Below are positions 23,946-31,755 of a stretch of 64,000 nucleotides of DNA, in pieces. Origin of the DNA: Bryobacterales bacterium. GTDB lineage: Bacteria; Acidobacteriota; Terriglobia; Bryobacterales; Bryobacteraceae. Numbering within the stretch: the stretch's first letter is position 1; each line of letters starts with the position of its first letter. The position numbers and the translations under genes are program-made. Below the pieces are notes generated by a model. It worked only from the letters and a program-made list of their open reading frames with translations, did no database searches and had not been told where the DNA came from. The stretch lies in NCBI GenBank assembly GCA_003167255.1, contig PMTR01000074.1, forward strand, positions 97,266 to 161,265, given 5' to 3'.

Positions 23946-26762
23946 CTAGCGGTACGCGAAGATCATCGCGTAGAGGATCAGCCCGATCATCACCATGCCC
24001 AGGCCCAGCGCGGTGAAGCCCAGGCGGCGCCAGAAGCGCTGCGAACGCTCGGGCGGGGCGGGCATCAGGTTCTCTTCCAACTGGCCGGCGTCCACCATCT
24101 CCTGGTACTCCCGCGGACGGTCGCGCTTGAATTCTTCGAGCGGCATGCCGGTGGTGAAAATCACCGTGTCGATGGGGAACTTTTCGGGACGAAAGTGCGT
24201 GTTGAAGAAGTGGATCACGAAGATGAAACTGACCGCCAGCAGGGCTTCGTCGCTGTGGATGGTGGTTGCGACGTTCACCATCCAGCCGGGGAAGATGCGG
24301 GTGAAAGCTTCGGGGAACCAGAGCATCAGACCGGTGCCGCCGATGATCGCCACGCCCCAAAAGACGGCGAAGTAATCGAATTTTTCCCAGTAGGTCCAGC
24401 GACCGTATTGCGGGCGCTCGCCGCGGCCCAGGAACCATTTCATGGAGCCGATGAATTCGCGCCAGTCGCGGCCGTTGAGCAACATGCTTTCGGAACTGGT
24501 GATGTACTTCAGCCAGGATTTGCCGCTCTTGCGGTGCTGCTTCAACAGGTCGTACACGTGCAGGCCGAAATAGGTGAACGTCAAGGCGGCGCAGAAGCGG
24601 TGGATATACCCGGCGGATTCGAAGCCTCCCAGCAGCCGCGCGATCACCTTGGCCCAGGGGGCGTAGGAGAACTTCAGGGTCATGCCGGTGAGGGCGAGAC
24701 CGAGGAAGCTCGAGATCACCATCAGGTGCAGGTTGCGGTGGAGCGGGCGGAAGCGCCGTACGTAAACGCCGTTTTCGTCGTGGCCGCTCCTGGCTTCCTT
24801 GCGGTATTGGAGCGAGCGCGGGAGCCAGGCCAGCGTGTGGGTGCCGGAGATTACCAGCGTGCCGACGAGCAGCGTGGTCATGCCCCAGAAGGTGTAGAAG
24901 AGGAACGGATACTTTTGCGGGTCGTGATGGGTGGCGTGAGTGAGGTATCCGGCGAACTGGCGGTGCGAGCCCATGTGGCACTTGCCGCAGGTATTGACAA
25001 TGTTGGCGCGGCTGAGACGGGAACGCGGGTCGGTGACGGGCAGGATGTCGTGCGAGCCGTGACAGTCGTAGCACTTGGCGGTCTGCAGGCCGCCCAGATT
25101 GGAAACCTTGCCGTGAAAGGTTTCGAAATAGGCCTCGGTAATCTGCCGATGGCAACGGCCGCACTGGTTCATGATGTTCAGCCGGAAGTCGCTGCTGTCG
25201 GTGCGTTCGATGCTGTGGGCCGAGTGGCAGTCGGCGCACACCGGGAGCGGTTTTCCCGACTTGGTCACGGTGGGGCTATGAACGCTGGCGGTGAACTGTT
25301 CGTAGATGCCGCGGTGGCATTGCGCGCACGTGGCGGCGATGTTGGCGCGGTAGACGCTGGAGCGCGGATCGCTGGCGGGTAGCTCACGGTGCGCGGTGTG
25401 GCAGGCGGTGCAGGCCGCCGTGACCGTCAGGCCGGACTGCAGCAGGCCCTTGCCGTGGATGCTCTCGGTGTAGTTCTCGATGATGTTGGTCTGCTTGCCG
25501 GTGTACCGCAGGGCGGCTTTGTGGCCGGTCTGGTGGCACTGGGCGCAGAGCCTCGGGACGTTGCGCGAGAACGTCGGCGAAGCCGAGTCGTTCTTGGCCA
25601 GGGTGTGGTGGGGGCTGTGGCAATCCTGGCAGGTGGGAGCGTCGTGGCTGCCTTGGGCCGCCAGCGTGCCGTGGGTACTCTCGTGATAGTCGTTGACCTG
25701 GGTCGGGTGGCAGATCGAACAATCGACCTTCGCCGGTATGGTATCGCAAGGCCGCGTGTGCGACGGCGTGCCGCCGGTATGGCATTGCACGCAAGCCACG
25801 GGCGTGTCGGGGTGACTGGGCGGGTTGTGGTGGATGGAGGTGTCCGTCTCGGCTTTGTCGACGAACAGCGAAACGGTCTTCGAGCCGCGAGTCACCTTGA
25901 GGTTGGGATTGGCGTGGCAGCGCTGGCAGTCTTGGTCCGCCATGCCCTCGGTGTAGGAGAACTTCCGCACTTTGTGCGGTTCGTGACAATCCACGCAGGC
26001 GGGAATCATGTTCGGCGCGGATTCCCAGAGCTGGCCGTTGATCACCTTACGGTGCACGTCCTCAATCCGGCCGTGGCACTTGCGGCAGGTCTCGGCGATT
26101 TTGTCTTTGGCGATGGACGAGCGCGGGTCGGTGTGCGGCAGCACGAAGTGCGCGGTGTGGCAACTGGTGCAGACGGCGGCGACGGTGAGGCCCTTGGTGA
26201 ATAGCGCCTGGCCATGGATACTGTCGGTGTAGTTTCCCAGGATGTTGGTCTGCGGGATGTCGTGGGTCTTGCTGACGTCGGTGTCTTTGCTGTGGCAACT
26301 ACCGCAGAGGCCGGGAATCTCCATGGTGGAGGTGCGAGCCTTGGGGTTCGACGGGAGCAGGATGTTGTGCGTCCCGTGGCAGGTTTTGCAGCCGGGCGCA
26401 GAGTTGTCGCCGCGCGCCGAAGCCTTCCCGTGGAGGCTGGCGGCGTATTGGGTCTGCTCGTCGGGGTGGCACGCGCCGCAGTCCACTTTGGCCAGCTTTT
26501 CGGGATGGGGGAATTCTTTCTTGGCGAGCTCGGCGTGGCAGGCGGCGCATTCCTGGTCCGCGTGTGGGGAGGCTTTGAGCGCGGCGGCGTCGAATGGCGG
26601 AGGGACGCCGGGCTGCCGTTTGCCCACACGGACCCCGGTTTCATGACAGCCGAGGCAATCGTCGGAGCCGGGGAGCGGCTTGGACTGCTGCGCCGGGAGG
26701 GCTGCTGCCAGAAGTCCGGCTGCTACCAGGAGGCGCCGCAGGATAGCTACTCGGTGAATCAT
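23946..26762 (-). CDS. 19-haem cytochrome c / cytochrome b fusion protein
   Basis: About 938 residues from ATG 26762. After the signal peptide (RRLLVAAGLLAAALPAQ) come 19 CxxCH haem sites in about 600 residues, from CLGCH to CGKCH. Haems 3-7 and 11-15 lie in two homologous five-haem blocks (compare NYTDSIHGQALFTKGLTVAA with NYTESIHGKGLLQSGLTVTA). The last 300 residues hold six membrane helices with paired histidines (YIHRFCAALTFTYFGLHVYD, SDEALLAVSFIFVIHFF), a di-haem cytochrome b of the FdnI/HydC type. The layout resembles Geobacter CbcL, which oxidises menaquinol for extracellular electron transfer, but with twice the haems. It has its own promoter (26787-26815). Confidence 0.93.
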   Translation of the reverse strand: MIHRVAILRRLLVAAGLLAAALPAQQSKPLPGSDDCLGCHETGVRVGKRQPGVPPPFDAAALKASPHADQECAACHAELAKKEFPHPEKLAKVDCGACHPDEQTQYAASLHGKASARGDNSAPGCKTCHGTHNILLPSNPKARTSTMEIPGLCGSCHSKDTDVSKTHDIPQTNILGNYTDSIHGQALFTKGLTVAAVCTSCHTAHFVLPHTDPRSSIAKDKIAETCRKCHGRIEDVHRKVINGQLWESAPNMIPACVDCHEPHKVRKFSYTEGMADQDCQRCHANPNLKVTRGSKTVSLFVDKAETDTSIHHNPPSHPDTPVACVQCHTGGTPSHTRPCDTIPAKVDCSICHPTQVNDYHESTHGTLAAQGSHDAPTCQDCHSPHHTLAKNDSASPTFSRNVPRLCAQCHQTGHKAALRYTGKQTNIIENYTESIHGKGLLQSGLTVTAACTACHTAHRELPASDPRSSVYRANIAATCAQCHRGIYEQFTASVHSPTVTKSGKPLPVCADCHSAHSIERTDSSDFRLNIMNQCGRCHRQITEAYFETFHGKVSNLGGLQTAKCYDCHGSHDILPVTDPRSRLSRANIVNTCGKCHMGSHRQFAGYLTHATHHDPQKYPFLFYTFWGMTTLLVGTLVISGTHTLAWLPRSLQYRKEARSGHDENGVYVRRFRPLHRNLHLMVISSFLGLALTGMTLKFSYAPWAKVIARLLGGFESAGYIHRFCAALTFTYFGLHVYDLLKQHRKSGKSWLKYITSSESMLLNGRDWREFIGSMKWFLGRGERPQYGRWTYWEKFDYFAVFWGVAIIGGTGLMLWFPEAFTRIFPGWMVNVATTIHSDEALLAVSFIFVIHFFNTHFRPEKFPIDTVIFTTGMPLEEFKRDRPREYQEMVDAGQLEENLMPAPPERSQRFWRRLGFTALGLGMVMIGLILYAMIFAYR

Positions 26763-26786
26763 AACAGAAATTAAGACCCTATTCTC

Positions 26787-26815
26787 TGTATAACATCTGT
26801 AGGGTTTTTCGTCAA
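26787..26815 (-). promoter_or_regulatory. Candidate sigma-70 promoter of the 19-haem cytochrome gene
   Basis: On the minus strand TTGACG (26815-26810), a 17-base spacer, and TATACA (26792-26787). The predicted transcript start is about 20 bases before ATG 26762. It makes the 19-haem gene independently transcribable from the upstream cytochrome operon. Confidence 0.6.
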
Positions 26816-26897
26816 TGCGCGGAATCCTATTGTTGGAAATTTCAGCGGGGCAGGTCTGAACCAGCCCAAGTTCGCGTGAAAATGTCAAAACCGCCGC

Positions 26898-26919
26898 GGA
26901 CAGGCCGGGAGGCCTGTCC
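26898..26919 (-). terminator. Hairpin after the NapC-type cytochrome gene
   Basis: A perfect 9-bp stem, GGACAGGCC and GGCCTGTCC, with a 4-base loop. Reading on the minus strand, TTTT follows a few bases later. It lies 9 bases after the NapC-type stop. It may terminate the upstream operon and also belongs to the dispersed hairpin family of this genome. Confidence 0.55.
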
Positions 26920-26928
26920 TACTGACGG

Positions 26929-28380
26929 CTACTTTTGGGCGGACTTGCTTTCTACAATACCGAGATCTGTGAGCACCTTCGGGTTGGTTTCATCCATGGC
27001 CAGGATGTTGTGGCAGGCGCTGCAGTCCTGCGTGATGGCGTCTCCGGTCTTGGGGGCGTGCGAGCCGTCGTGGCAACGGAAACAGCCGGGGTAATCGGTG
27101 TGACCGATATTAACGGGGTAGGTGCCCCAGTTGACTTTCATTTCGGGGAAGATGTTGCGGTCATAGATGGCAACGAGTTCTTTGGCGGACGATGCGATTT
27201 CCGGCTGCCGGCCGCTCCAAACGGCAGGGTAGGTCTGCCGATAAAACTGGGCGAACGTGGCGGGGATCTTCTGCTCGGCTTCTACGCGCGACAGGTAGGG
27301 CGCTTTGAGGACTTCGACGGACTTCTTCTTGACGAAGGGGAGCGAAGTGGAAATCAAGTTGTCGTGCATGGCTTTATCCACGGCGCGGTCGGGGAGGTCG
27401 TAGCTGTGAGCGGGGCGGTTGTGGCAATCCATGCAGTCCATGGTGCGGGGGGTCCCTGGGGGCTCGGCCTTGGAGTCGGAAGTGGCGTAGACAGTGCTCT
27501 TGCCGTTGTCTTCGTATTTCACCCAGGGGATGGTCTGGCGGGCTTCGTCGGAATGGTAGCTGATCACGACTCCAGGGCCGAGGTGGGTGCCGTGGATGCC
27601 GATGCCGTTGTTCCCCCCGCCAATCCTCATCAGCAGGACCGTCTTGGTGACGCTGTTGGTTTCGTCTTCGGCGTATTTGGAAATGACCTTCACGCGGTCT
27701 TCGCCGTACTTCTGCGGCCAGTGGCATTGCTCGCAGGTTTCGCGGGCGGGACGCAGGTTGGTGACCGGGGTGGGGATGGGCTCTGGATAGGTGTGGAACG
27801 TGACGGCGAAGACCTGGCCCACGCCGGAGAGTTTGCTTTTCACGAACCAGCCGGCGCCGGGACCGATGTGGCACTTCACGCACTCCACGTTGGAGTGCGG
27901 AGAATTCACATAGGCGGTGAATTCGGGCTGCATGACGGTGTGGCAGGTCTGGCCGCAGAAGGTCACGGAATCCATGTAATTGACCGCGCCGTAGGCGAAC
28001 TGGCTGGCGATCGCGATGTTGAGCATGGTGGTGGCAGTGACGAAGTAGACCAGCTTGCGCAGTTCGGGGTTGTGCCAGTTGAGCGGCGGGAAGCCGGGCG
28101 GATAAATGCCTTTGCGGCCCTCGCGTCTGCGCTTCAGCCAGATGCCCAGCGGAACCATGACCAGGCCCGTGAAGAAAGGCGCGGGCAGGCCTAGAAATAC
28201 CAGGATGCCAATGTAGGGGCTGGCGGCTTCGCCCTTCAGGGTGGTGGGCAGCAAGAAGAGCCAGAAGACGACGGTGGTGGTCACGATGACCACGCCGGCG
28301 AGGCTGATCCAGTTGTTTGACAGGTAGACGAACGGGGACAACCAGCCCCGGTGGCTTATATCGGATGGATTTGGTGTCAT
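26929..28380 (-). CDS. NapC/NirT-type membrane multihaem cytochrome c
   Basis: 483 residues. Three hydrophobic helices lie in the first 150 residues, then six haem sites: one CX3CH (FCGQTCHTVM), then CVKCH, CEQCH, CMDCH, CFRCH and CSACH. The first site with the following Val-Met resembles the NapC/NrfH first haem (CxxCHxM) but has an extra residue between the cysteines. NapC/NirT proteins draw electrons from quinol and pass them to periplasmic partners. The size and extra haems recall Geobacter ImcH. It lies 10 bases after the 9-haem fusion gene, so it is co-transcribed. Confidence 0.9.
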   Translation of the reverse strand: MTPNPSDISHRGWLSPFVYLSNNWISLAGVVIVTTTVVFWLFLLPTTLKGEAASPYIGILVFLGLPAPFFTGLVMVPLGIWLKRRREGRKGIYPPGFPPLNWHNPELRKLVYFVTATTMLNIAIASQFAYGAVNYMDSVTFCGQTCHTVMQPEFTAYVNSPHSNVECVKCHIGPGAGWFVKSKLSGVGQVFAVTFHTYPEPIPTPVTNLRPARETCEQCHWPQKYGEDRVKVISKYAEDETNSVTKTVLLMRIGGGNNGIGIHGTHLGPGVVISYHSDEARQTIPWVKYEDNGKSTVYATSDSKAEPPGTPRTMDCMDCHNRPAHSYDLPDRAVDKAMHDNLISTSLPFVKKKSVEVLKAPYLSRVEAEQKIPATFAQFYRQTYPAVWSGRQPEIASSAKELVAIYDRNIFPEMKVNWGTYPVNIGHTDYPGCFRCHDGSHAPKTGDAITQDCSACHNILAMDETNPKVLTDLGIVESKSAQK

Positions 28381-28390
28381 GCTGTGGGTG

Positions 28391-30070
28391 TCAGTCTCCC
28401 GCGGTCTTCACCGGCTCGCGCTCTGGTGAGTGCTCCTTCTTTTTTACACTAAGTCCAGTCAGAAAAGCTGTGTTGAGCGGGTAGACATCGGGATCGAAGA
28501 TGACGGAGTAGAAGTGCCATACCACGATTGCCAGGGTGGCGAGGATGGCCTCATACAGATGAACCGACGTAGCAACGTCGAGCCAGCTCTTGGGGAGGAA
28601 TCTCATGACCAGGGTGTTGGCCCAAAGGAAGGCCCCGGAAGCAATCATGACGACCGCACCCCAGACCACGGCCCAGTATTCGGCCTTCTCGATGTAACTG
28701 TGCGGCGACCGGGGCGGCGGGTCGGAACCCAAGCCGAGGTTGTAGGCGAAGCCTGCCAGCGCCTCGCGCGGGTCATCCATTTTGGGCAGCATCTCTTTCC
28801 AGTGATGGCGCAGCTTGCGGTTGGCAATCAGCGAGACCAGGTGCGTGACGGCGACCGCCGTGAACGCGGCGGCGGCGATGCGATGGATCAGGCTGCGCAC
28901 GGCGTACCTGCCTTCCAACATCAGCAGGGGGCGCGCCCACCAGGTGTCGGGATATTTCAGGGCGAAGCCGGTCCAGATCAGAGTGAGGAACGAGAGCGCC
29001 ATGACGGCGTGCTGGACGCGTTCGAAGGGCAACATGCGAAGCTCGCCGTGTCCGGCTGCGGCAATCCGGCCGGGTTGTGCAATGCGGCGTTGAAAACGCA
29101 GTTTGACCAGCTTGCGGATCCAATCGCCGCCCTGGTGAAGCATCATGAGGCCGATGGTGACGGGGATCAGCAGCAGGTAGAACTGACGCACCCAGCGCAG
29201 GGCCACGGTTTCGGAGTTGTCGGTGAGGTGCACCTGGCTGATGGCGAAACGGGTACCGGCGCCGGCGTGGCACTGCCCGCAAGTTTTGGGCAGGTTCTTC
29301 GGATTAATGGTCGACTTGGGATCGGATGACGGCAGGATGTTGTGCACACCGTGGCAGCTCGAGCAGTTGGCCACGGTTTGGGAGCCGGCCTTGCCGGCGA
29401 GACCGTGGTAGGAAGCGTCAAAGCTGACCACTCGGTCGGATGGCAGCCCGAAGGAGCTGGTCAGCCGCACGTTTCCGTGGCAACTACCGCAGGTATCGCG
29501 GATGTGCGCGGCGTTGACCATGGAAGAGGTGTTGCCGGGCTTGAGGATCTTGTGCTCGCCGTGGCAATCGTTGCAAATGGGCGCCTGGGTGACACCCCGG
29601 GCGAGGGCCTGGCCATGCACGCTGGTGCGGAACTGATCGACGACTTCGCTGTGGCACATACCGCAGGTGTCGGGGACGGCGGTGCGAAATGCCTGCGACT
29701 GCGGGTGCAGCAGCTCATGGGCGCTGCCGTGGCACAGAGCGCAATCGGGGGCGCCTTCATTGCCATGCTTGCGGGCTTGGCCGTGAACGCCGAGGGCGTA
29801 GTCGCCGGCCTGATCCTGGTGACAGGTGACGCACTGCGGTTTGGGGATGTTGGCGGGGTGAGGATACTGGTCGTGGGATTCGTGGCAGGTGTCGCAGGGC
29901 AACCCGGCGTGGGCGCTTTTTTCGAGCTTCTGGGCCTGGTCGTGGCACGAAGAGCAGTCCGCACCGGGCTGCTCCACCGCATGGGCATTGAGGCCGGTCA
30001 GGCTGAGGACGAGGCCGAATAGGGCAGAACCGAGCGCTTGGCTGATGGTTCGAAGGGCCCGGTTCTTCAT
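28391..30070 (-). CDS. 9-haem cytochrome c / cytochrome b fusion (CbcL-like)
   Basis: 559 residues. Signal peptide, then nine CxxCH sites (CSSCH, CDTCH, CVTCH, CALCH, CGMCH, CNDCH, CGSCH, CSSCH, CGQCH), then a membrane cytochrome b domain with helices around FYLLLIPVTIGLMMLHQGG, VMALSFLTLIWTGFALKYP and WAVVWGAVVMIASGAFLW, and paired His in HRIAAAAFTAVAVTHLV and HLYEAILATLAIVVWHF. Nine c haems plus a di-haem b domain is the CbcL architecture of Geobacter, a menaquinol oxidase for low-potential extracellular acceptors. Function here is inferred. GGAG about 10 bases upstream supports ATG 30070. Confidence 0.93.
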   Translation of the reverse strand: MKNRALRTISQALGSALFGLVLSLTGLNAHAVEQPGADCSSCHDQAQKLEKSAHAGLPCDTCHESHDQYPHPANIPKPQCVTCHQDQAGDYALGVHGQARKHGNEGAPDCALCHGSAHELLHPQSQAFRTAVPDTCGMCHSEVVDQFRTSVHGQALARGVTQAPICNDCHGEHKILKPGNTSSMVNAAHIRDTCGSCHGNVRLTSSFGLPSDRVVSFDASYHGLAGKAGSQTVANCSSCHGVHNILPSSDPKSTINPKNLPKTCGQCHAGAGTRFAISQVHLTDNSETVALRWVRQFYLLLIPVTIGLMMLHQGGDWIRKLVKLRFQRRIAQPGRIAAAGHGELRMLPFERVQHAVMALSFLTLIWTGFALKYPDTWWARPLLMLEGRYAVRSLIHRIAAAAFTAVAVTHLVSLIANRKLRHHWKEMLPKMDDPREALAGFAYNLGLGSDPPPRSPHSYIEKAEYWAVVWGAVVMIASGAFLWANTLVMRFLPKSWLDVATSVHLYEAILATLAIVVWHFYSVIFDPDVYPLNTAFLTGLSVKKKEHSPEREPVKTAGD

Positions 30071-30075
30071 GACAA

Positions 30076-30354
30076 TTACACTCCTGATTGGGATGTCTCA
30101 ATCCAGGCCTGGTACGCGTAGGCAGCGCCCAGAATGACACCGTAAACCACGGCGATCACGGTGAGAATCTTGCCCCACTTGTCGATCTGATCGAGCTGGT
30201 GGGCAATCACGGGTTGATTGGCGCCGCCGCCATCGAGCACGTGCAGGGTGTCGTCTTCATGGCTCGCAATGGCCTTGCGCCGCACCAGCAGCACAATGAC
30301 GGCAAGGGCCAGAACGATCCAGGGATACAGGAACGGGCGCAAATTGATATTCAT
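30076..30354 (-). CDS. Small two-helix membrane protein of the cytochrome operon
   Basis: 92 residues with two membrane helices (YPWIVLALAVIVLLVRRK and ILTVIAVVYGVILGAAYAY) joined by a charged loop of about 40 residues containing HEDDTLHVLDGGG. GGAGATGAGC upstream supports the start. It lies 5 bases before the 9-haem fusion gene, whose ribosome-binding site overlaps its end. The placement suggests an assembly or anchoring subunit of the cytochrome b complex. No known family recognised. Confidence 0.75.
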   Translation of the reverse strand: MNINLRPFLYPWIVLALAVIVLLVRRKAIASHEDDTLHVLDGGGANQPVIAHQLDQIDKWGKILTVIAVVYGVILGAAYAYQAWIETSQSGV

Positions 30355-30386
30355 AAGCTCATCTCCAGGTTCAGATCACAGTTAGT

Positions 30387-30803
30387 TCAGATCACAGTTG
30401 AATTTGCGGCCTTGGGCGAGCGGCGGGGGGGGGTGATTCCGCTACCCGCATCACCCAAGCCGTGCTTATCGAAAGTCTTCCCGGTGGCTTCCTCGATGGC
30501 ATCCACAACCAAAAGCAAATAAGCATCCAGGGCGCACTGGACCTGCTGGCGGGTTTCGCAGGAGCCGTCGCCAGCCTGCCCGGCGCAAACCGAGCAGATG
30601 TTGCGGCGGATAGCTTCGATGTACTGCTGGATATCGTCGCTCTCGACAGACTGGATGGCTTGGGCTACTTGGGGAAACAGACGGAACAGGGCGCAACTGG
30701 AGGGTTGTTCCAAGCCGCACTGACTCTCTACGGTACGTTCGGTACAAACGCTGCAGATCCGGTTGCGGACCACAACCTCGAGCTCCGCTAATGAGCGATC
30801 CAT
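30387..30803 (-). CDS. Cysteine-rich protein with two identical C4 motifs
   Basis: About 138 residues, start ATG 30803 with AAGGAG 8 bases upstream. Two internal repeats each contain CSVC-x8-C-x7-C: Cys 17, 20, 29, 37 and Cys 70, 73, 82, 90, offset by 53 residues. The repeats start RNRICSVC and RRNICSVC, and each is followed by a hydrophobic helix region (PQVAQAIQSVES, LLLVVDAIEEATG). No signal peptide is visible, so it is probably cytoplasmic. Eight cysteines in two equal sets suggest two metal or iron-sulphur sites. I do not recognise the family. Embedded in the cytochrome operon. Confidence 0.75.
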   Translation of the reverse strand: MDRSLAELEVVVRNRICSVCTERTVESQCGLEQPSSCALFRLFPQVAQAIQSVESDDIQQYIEAIRRNICSVCAGQAGDGSCETRQQVQCALDAYLLLVVDAIEEATGKTFDKHGLGDAGSGITPPRRSPKAANSTVI

Positions 30804-30870
30804 ATCTGAATCTCCTTTCGCCTGAACAAAGAGTAATGCACGCCGAAGTCCAAGCGGGCGGCAAACCAAA

Positions 30871-31317
30871 CTATGGGGTTTTGCAACGTTTTGGGCCGCA
30901 ATGCCGATGAAGTGGGGCTATTGACGCAGACTCGGAGCTGATTGAATGGGTTATTTCGCCGGCGACCTCCGAACTGTGGGGTTTTGCAATACGCAAGGCA
31001 GCAGCCATGATGGCCAGCAGAACGGTACTGAGGGGATCTTGCTCCGAGACAACGGAAACAATCCCAGCTTCCCAAGCCTGAGCAAGGAATTGAGGATCCT
31101 GCAGATCGTGGCGGGTGATCAGGACAACCCGCTCAGGGTTGGAGAGGGGGAGGGGCAGCCGTCTGAATGACTGTTCGTCCAGGACCATCACACAATGCTG
31201 CGAGAGGTCGGGGCGATCGACGGGCTGGATGTGCCAGGCGCAACTACGGGTCAGGGCGTCCCGAACCGTTGCGGCGTACTGGCCGTCAGCAATCGAAAGC
31301 TGAACCGTTTGCATCAT
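30871..31317 (-). CDS. Receiver-like protein of the cytochrome operon
   Basis: About 148 residues from ATG 31317 (GGAG 6 bases upstream). The segment RVVLITRHDLQDPQFLAQAW plus EAGIVSVVSEQDPLSTVLLAI has the beta-alpha rhythm of a response-regulator receiver domain. The usual phospho-acceptor Asp context (DVVLLDxxMP) is not evident, so it may be a pseudo-receiver or another Rossmann-like fold. No DNA-binding domain is attached; the C-terminus (about 40 residues) is low in structure. Perhaps a regulatory partner for the divergent sigma-54 activator. Function uncertain. Confidence 0.6.
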   Translation of the reverse strand: MMQTVQLSIADGQYAATVRDALTRSCAWHIQPVDRPDLSQHCVMVLDEQSFRRLPLPLSNPERVVLITRHDLQDPQFLAQAWEAGIVSVVSEQDPLSTVLLAIMAAALRIAKPHSSEVAGEITHSISSESASIAPLHRHCGPKRCKTP

Positions 31318-31350
31318 GCACGACTCCACGCCTCCGCCTTCCATCGGCAG

Positions 31351-31584
31351 TTACTTCTTCTCGACGTAGCCGTCCAGCGACTTATTCTTCCCGTAATACT
31401 TACCTGCGTCGGTCAAGTTCTTATTCATGGCGTCCTTATCGTTAGGGACGTTCTTCTCATGGCAGTAATTGCAGGCTTTCTTAGTACTCTTCATGTATTC
31501 CGGTTTGCCATACGAGGCCGTGGAGCAAACCAGGAAACCGCCCAGCAGGATGACAGCGGGCAAAGCAATTTTCCAATGGGACAT
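31351..31584 (-). CDS. Small monohaem cytochrome c
   Basis: About 77 residues from ATG 31584 with GGAGGC just upstream. A signal or anchor helix (IALPAVILLGGFLVCSTAS) is followed by one haem site ACNYCHEKN and a lysine-rich region ending LDGYVEKK. A small soluble or tethered electron carrier. It is the first gene of the minus-strand cytochrome operon and is divergent from the sigma-54 activator, with a 171-base shared regulatory region. Confidence 0.85.
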   Translation of the reverse strand: MSHWKIALPAVILLGGFLVCSTASYGKPEYMKSTKKACNYCHEKNVPNDKDAMNKNLTDAGKYYGKNKSLDGYVEKK

Positions 31585-31755
31585 GATGCCTCCGCCCGAA
31601 AGGGTAGCAATTGCATCACCATGCATGTATCTTCAAACACAGCAGCAGGTTTGCAGGAATATCCACCACCCGGATGGGGGCATTCCCCCCGAAATAGCGG
31701 CATGATGGGCCAATTCCCCCAAACCGCTTGATATAATCCAAATACGTACCTGTGA
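31585..31755. promoter_or_regulatory. Divergent regulatory region between cytochrome operon and sigma-54 activator
   Basis: 171 bases without a gene. It contains GGGGGCATTCCCCCC (31676-31690) and CCAATTCCCCC. A sigma-54 promoter was looked for; the nearest element (TGGTGG..CCTGCA on the minus strand) is off spacing by a base. The exact promoters remain unresolved. Confidence 0.45.

Noticed and set aside
24195-25382. Long plus-strand frames opposite the cytochromes (also at 26935-28194)
   Set aside because: They mirror the CxxCH-rich genes and have no start signals or motifs of their own.
26771-26810. Terminator-like ACCCTA...TAGGGT followed by TTTTT on the plus strand
   Set aside because: No plus-strand gene lies upstream, and the bases are better explained as the promoter and leader of the 19-haem gene on the other strand.
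31585-31755. Sigma-54 (-24/-12) promoter for the cytochrome operon
   Set aside because: Candidate GG/GC pairs on the minus strand have the wrong spacing by one or two bases, so no site is claimed.
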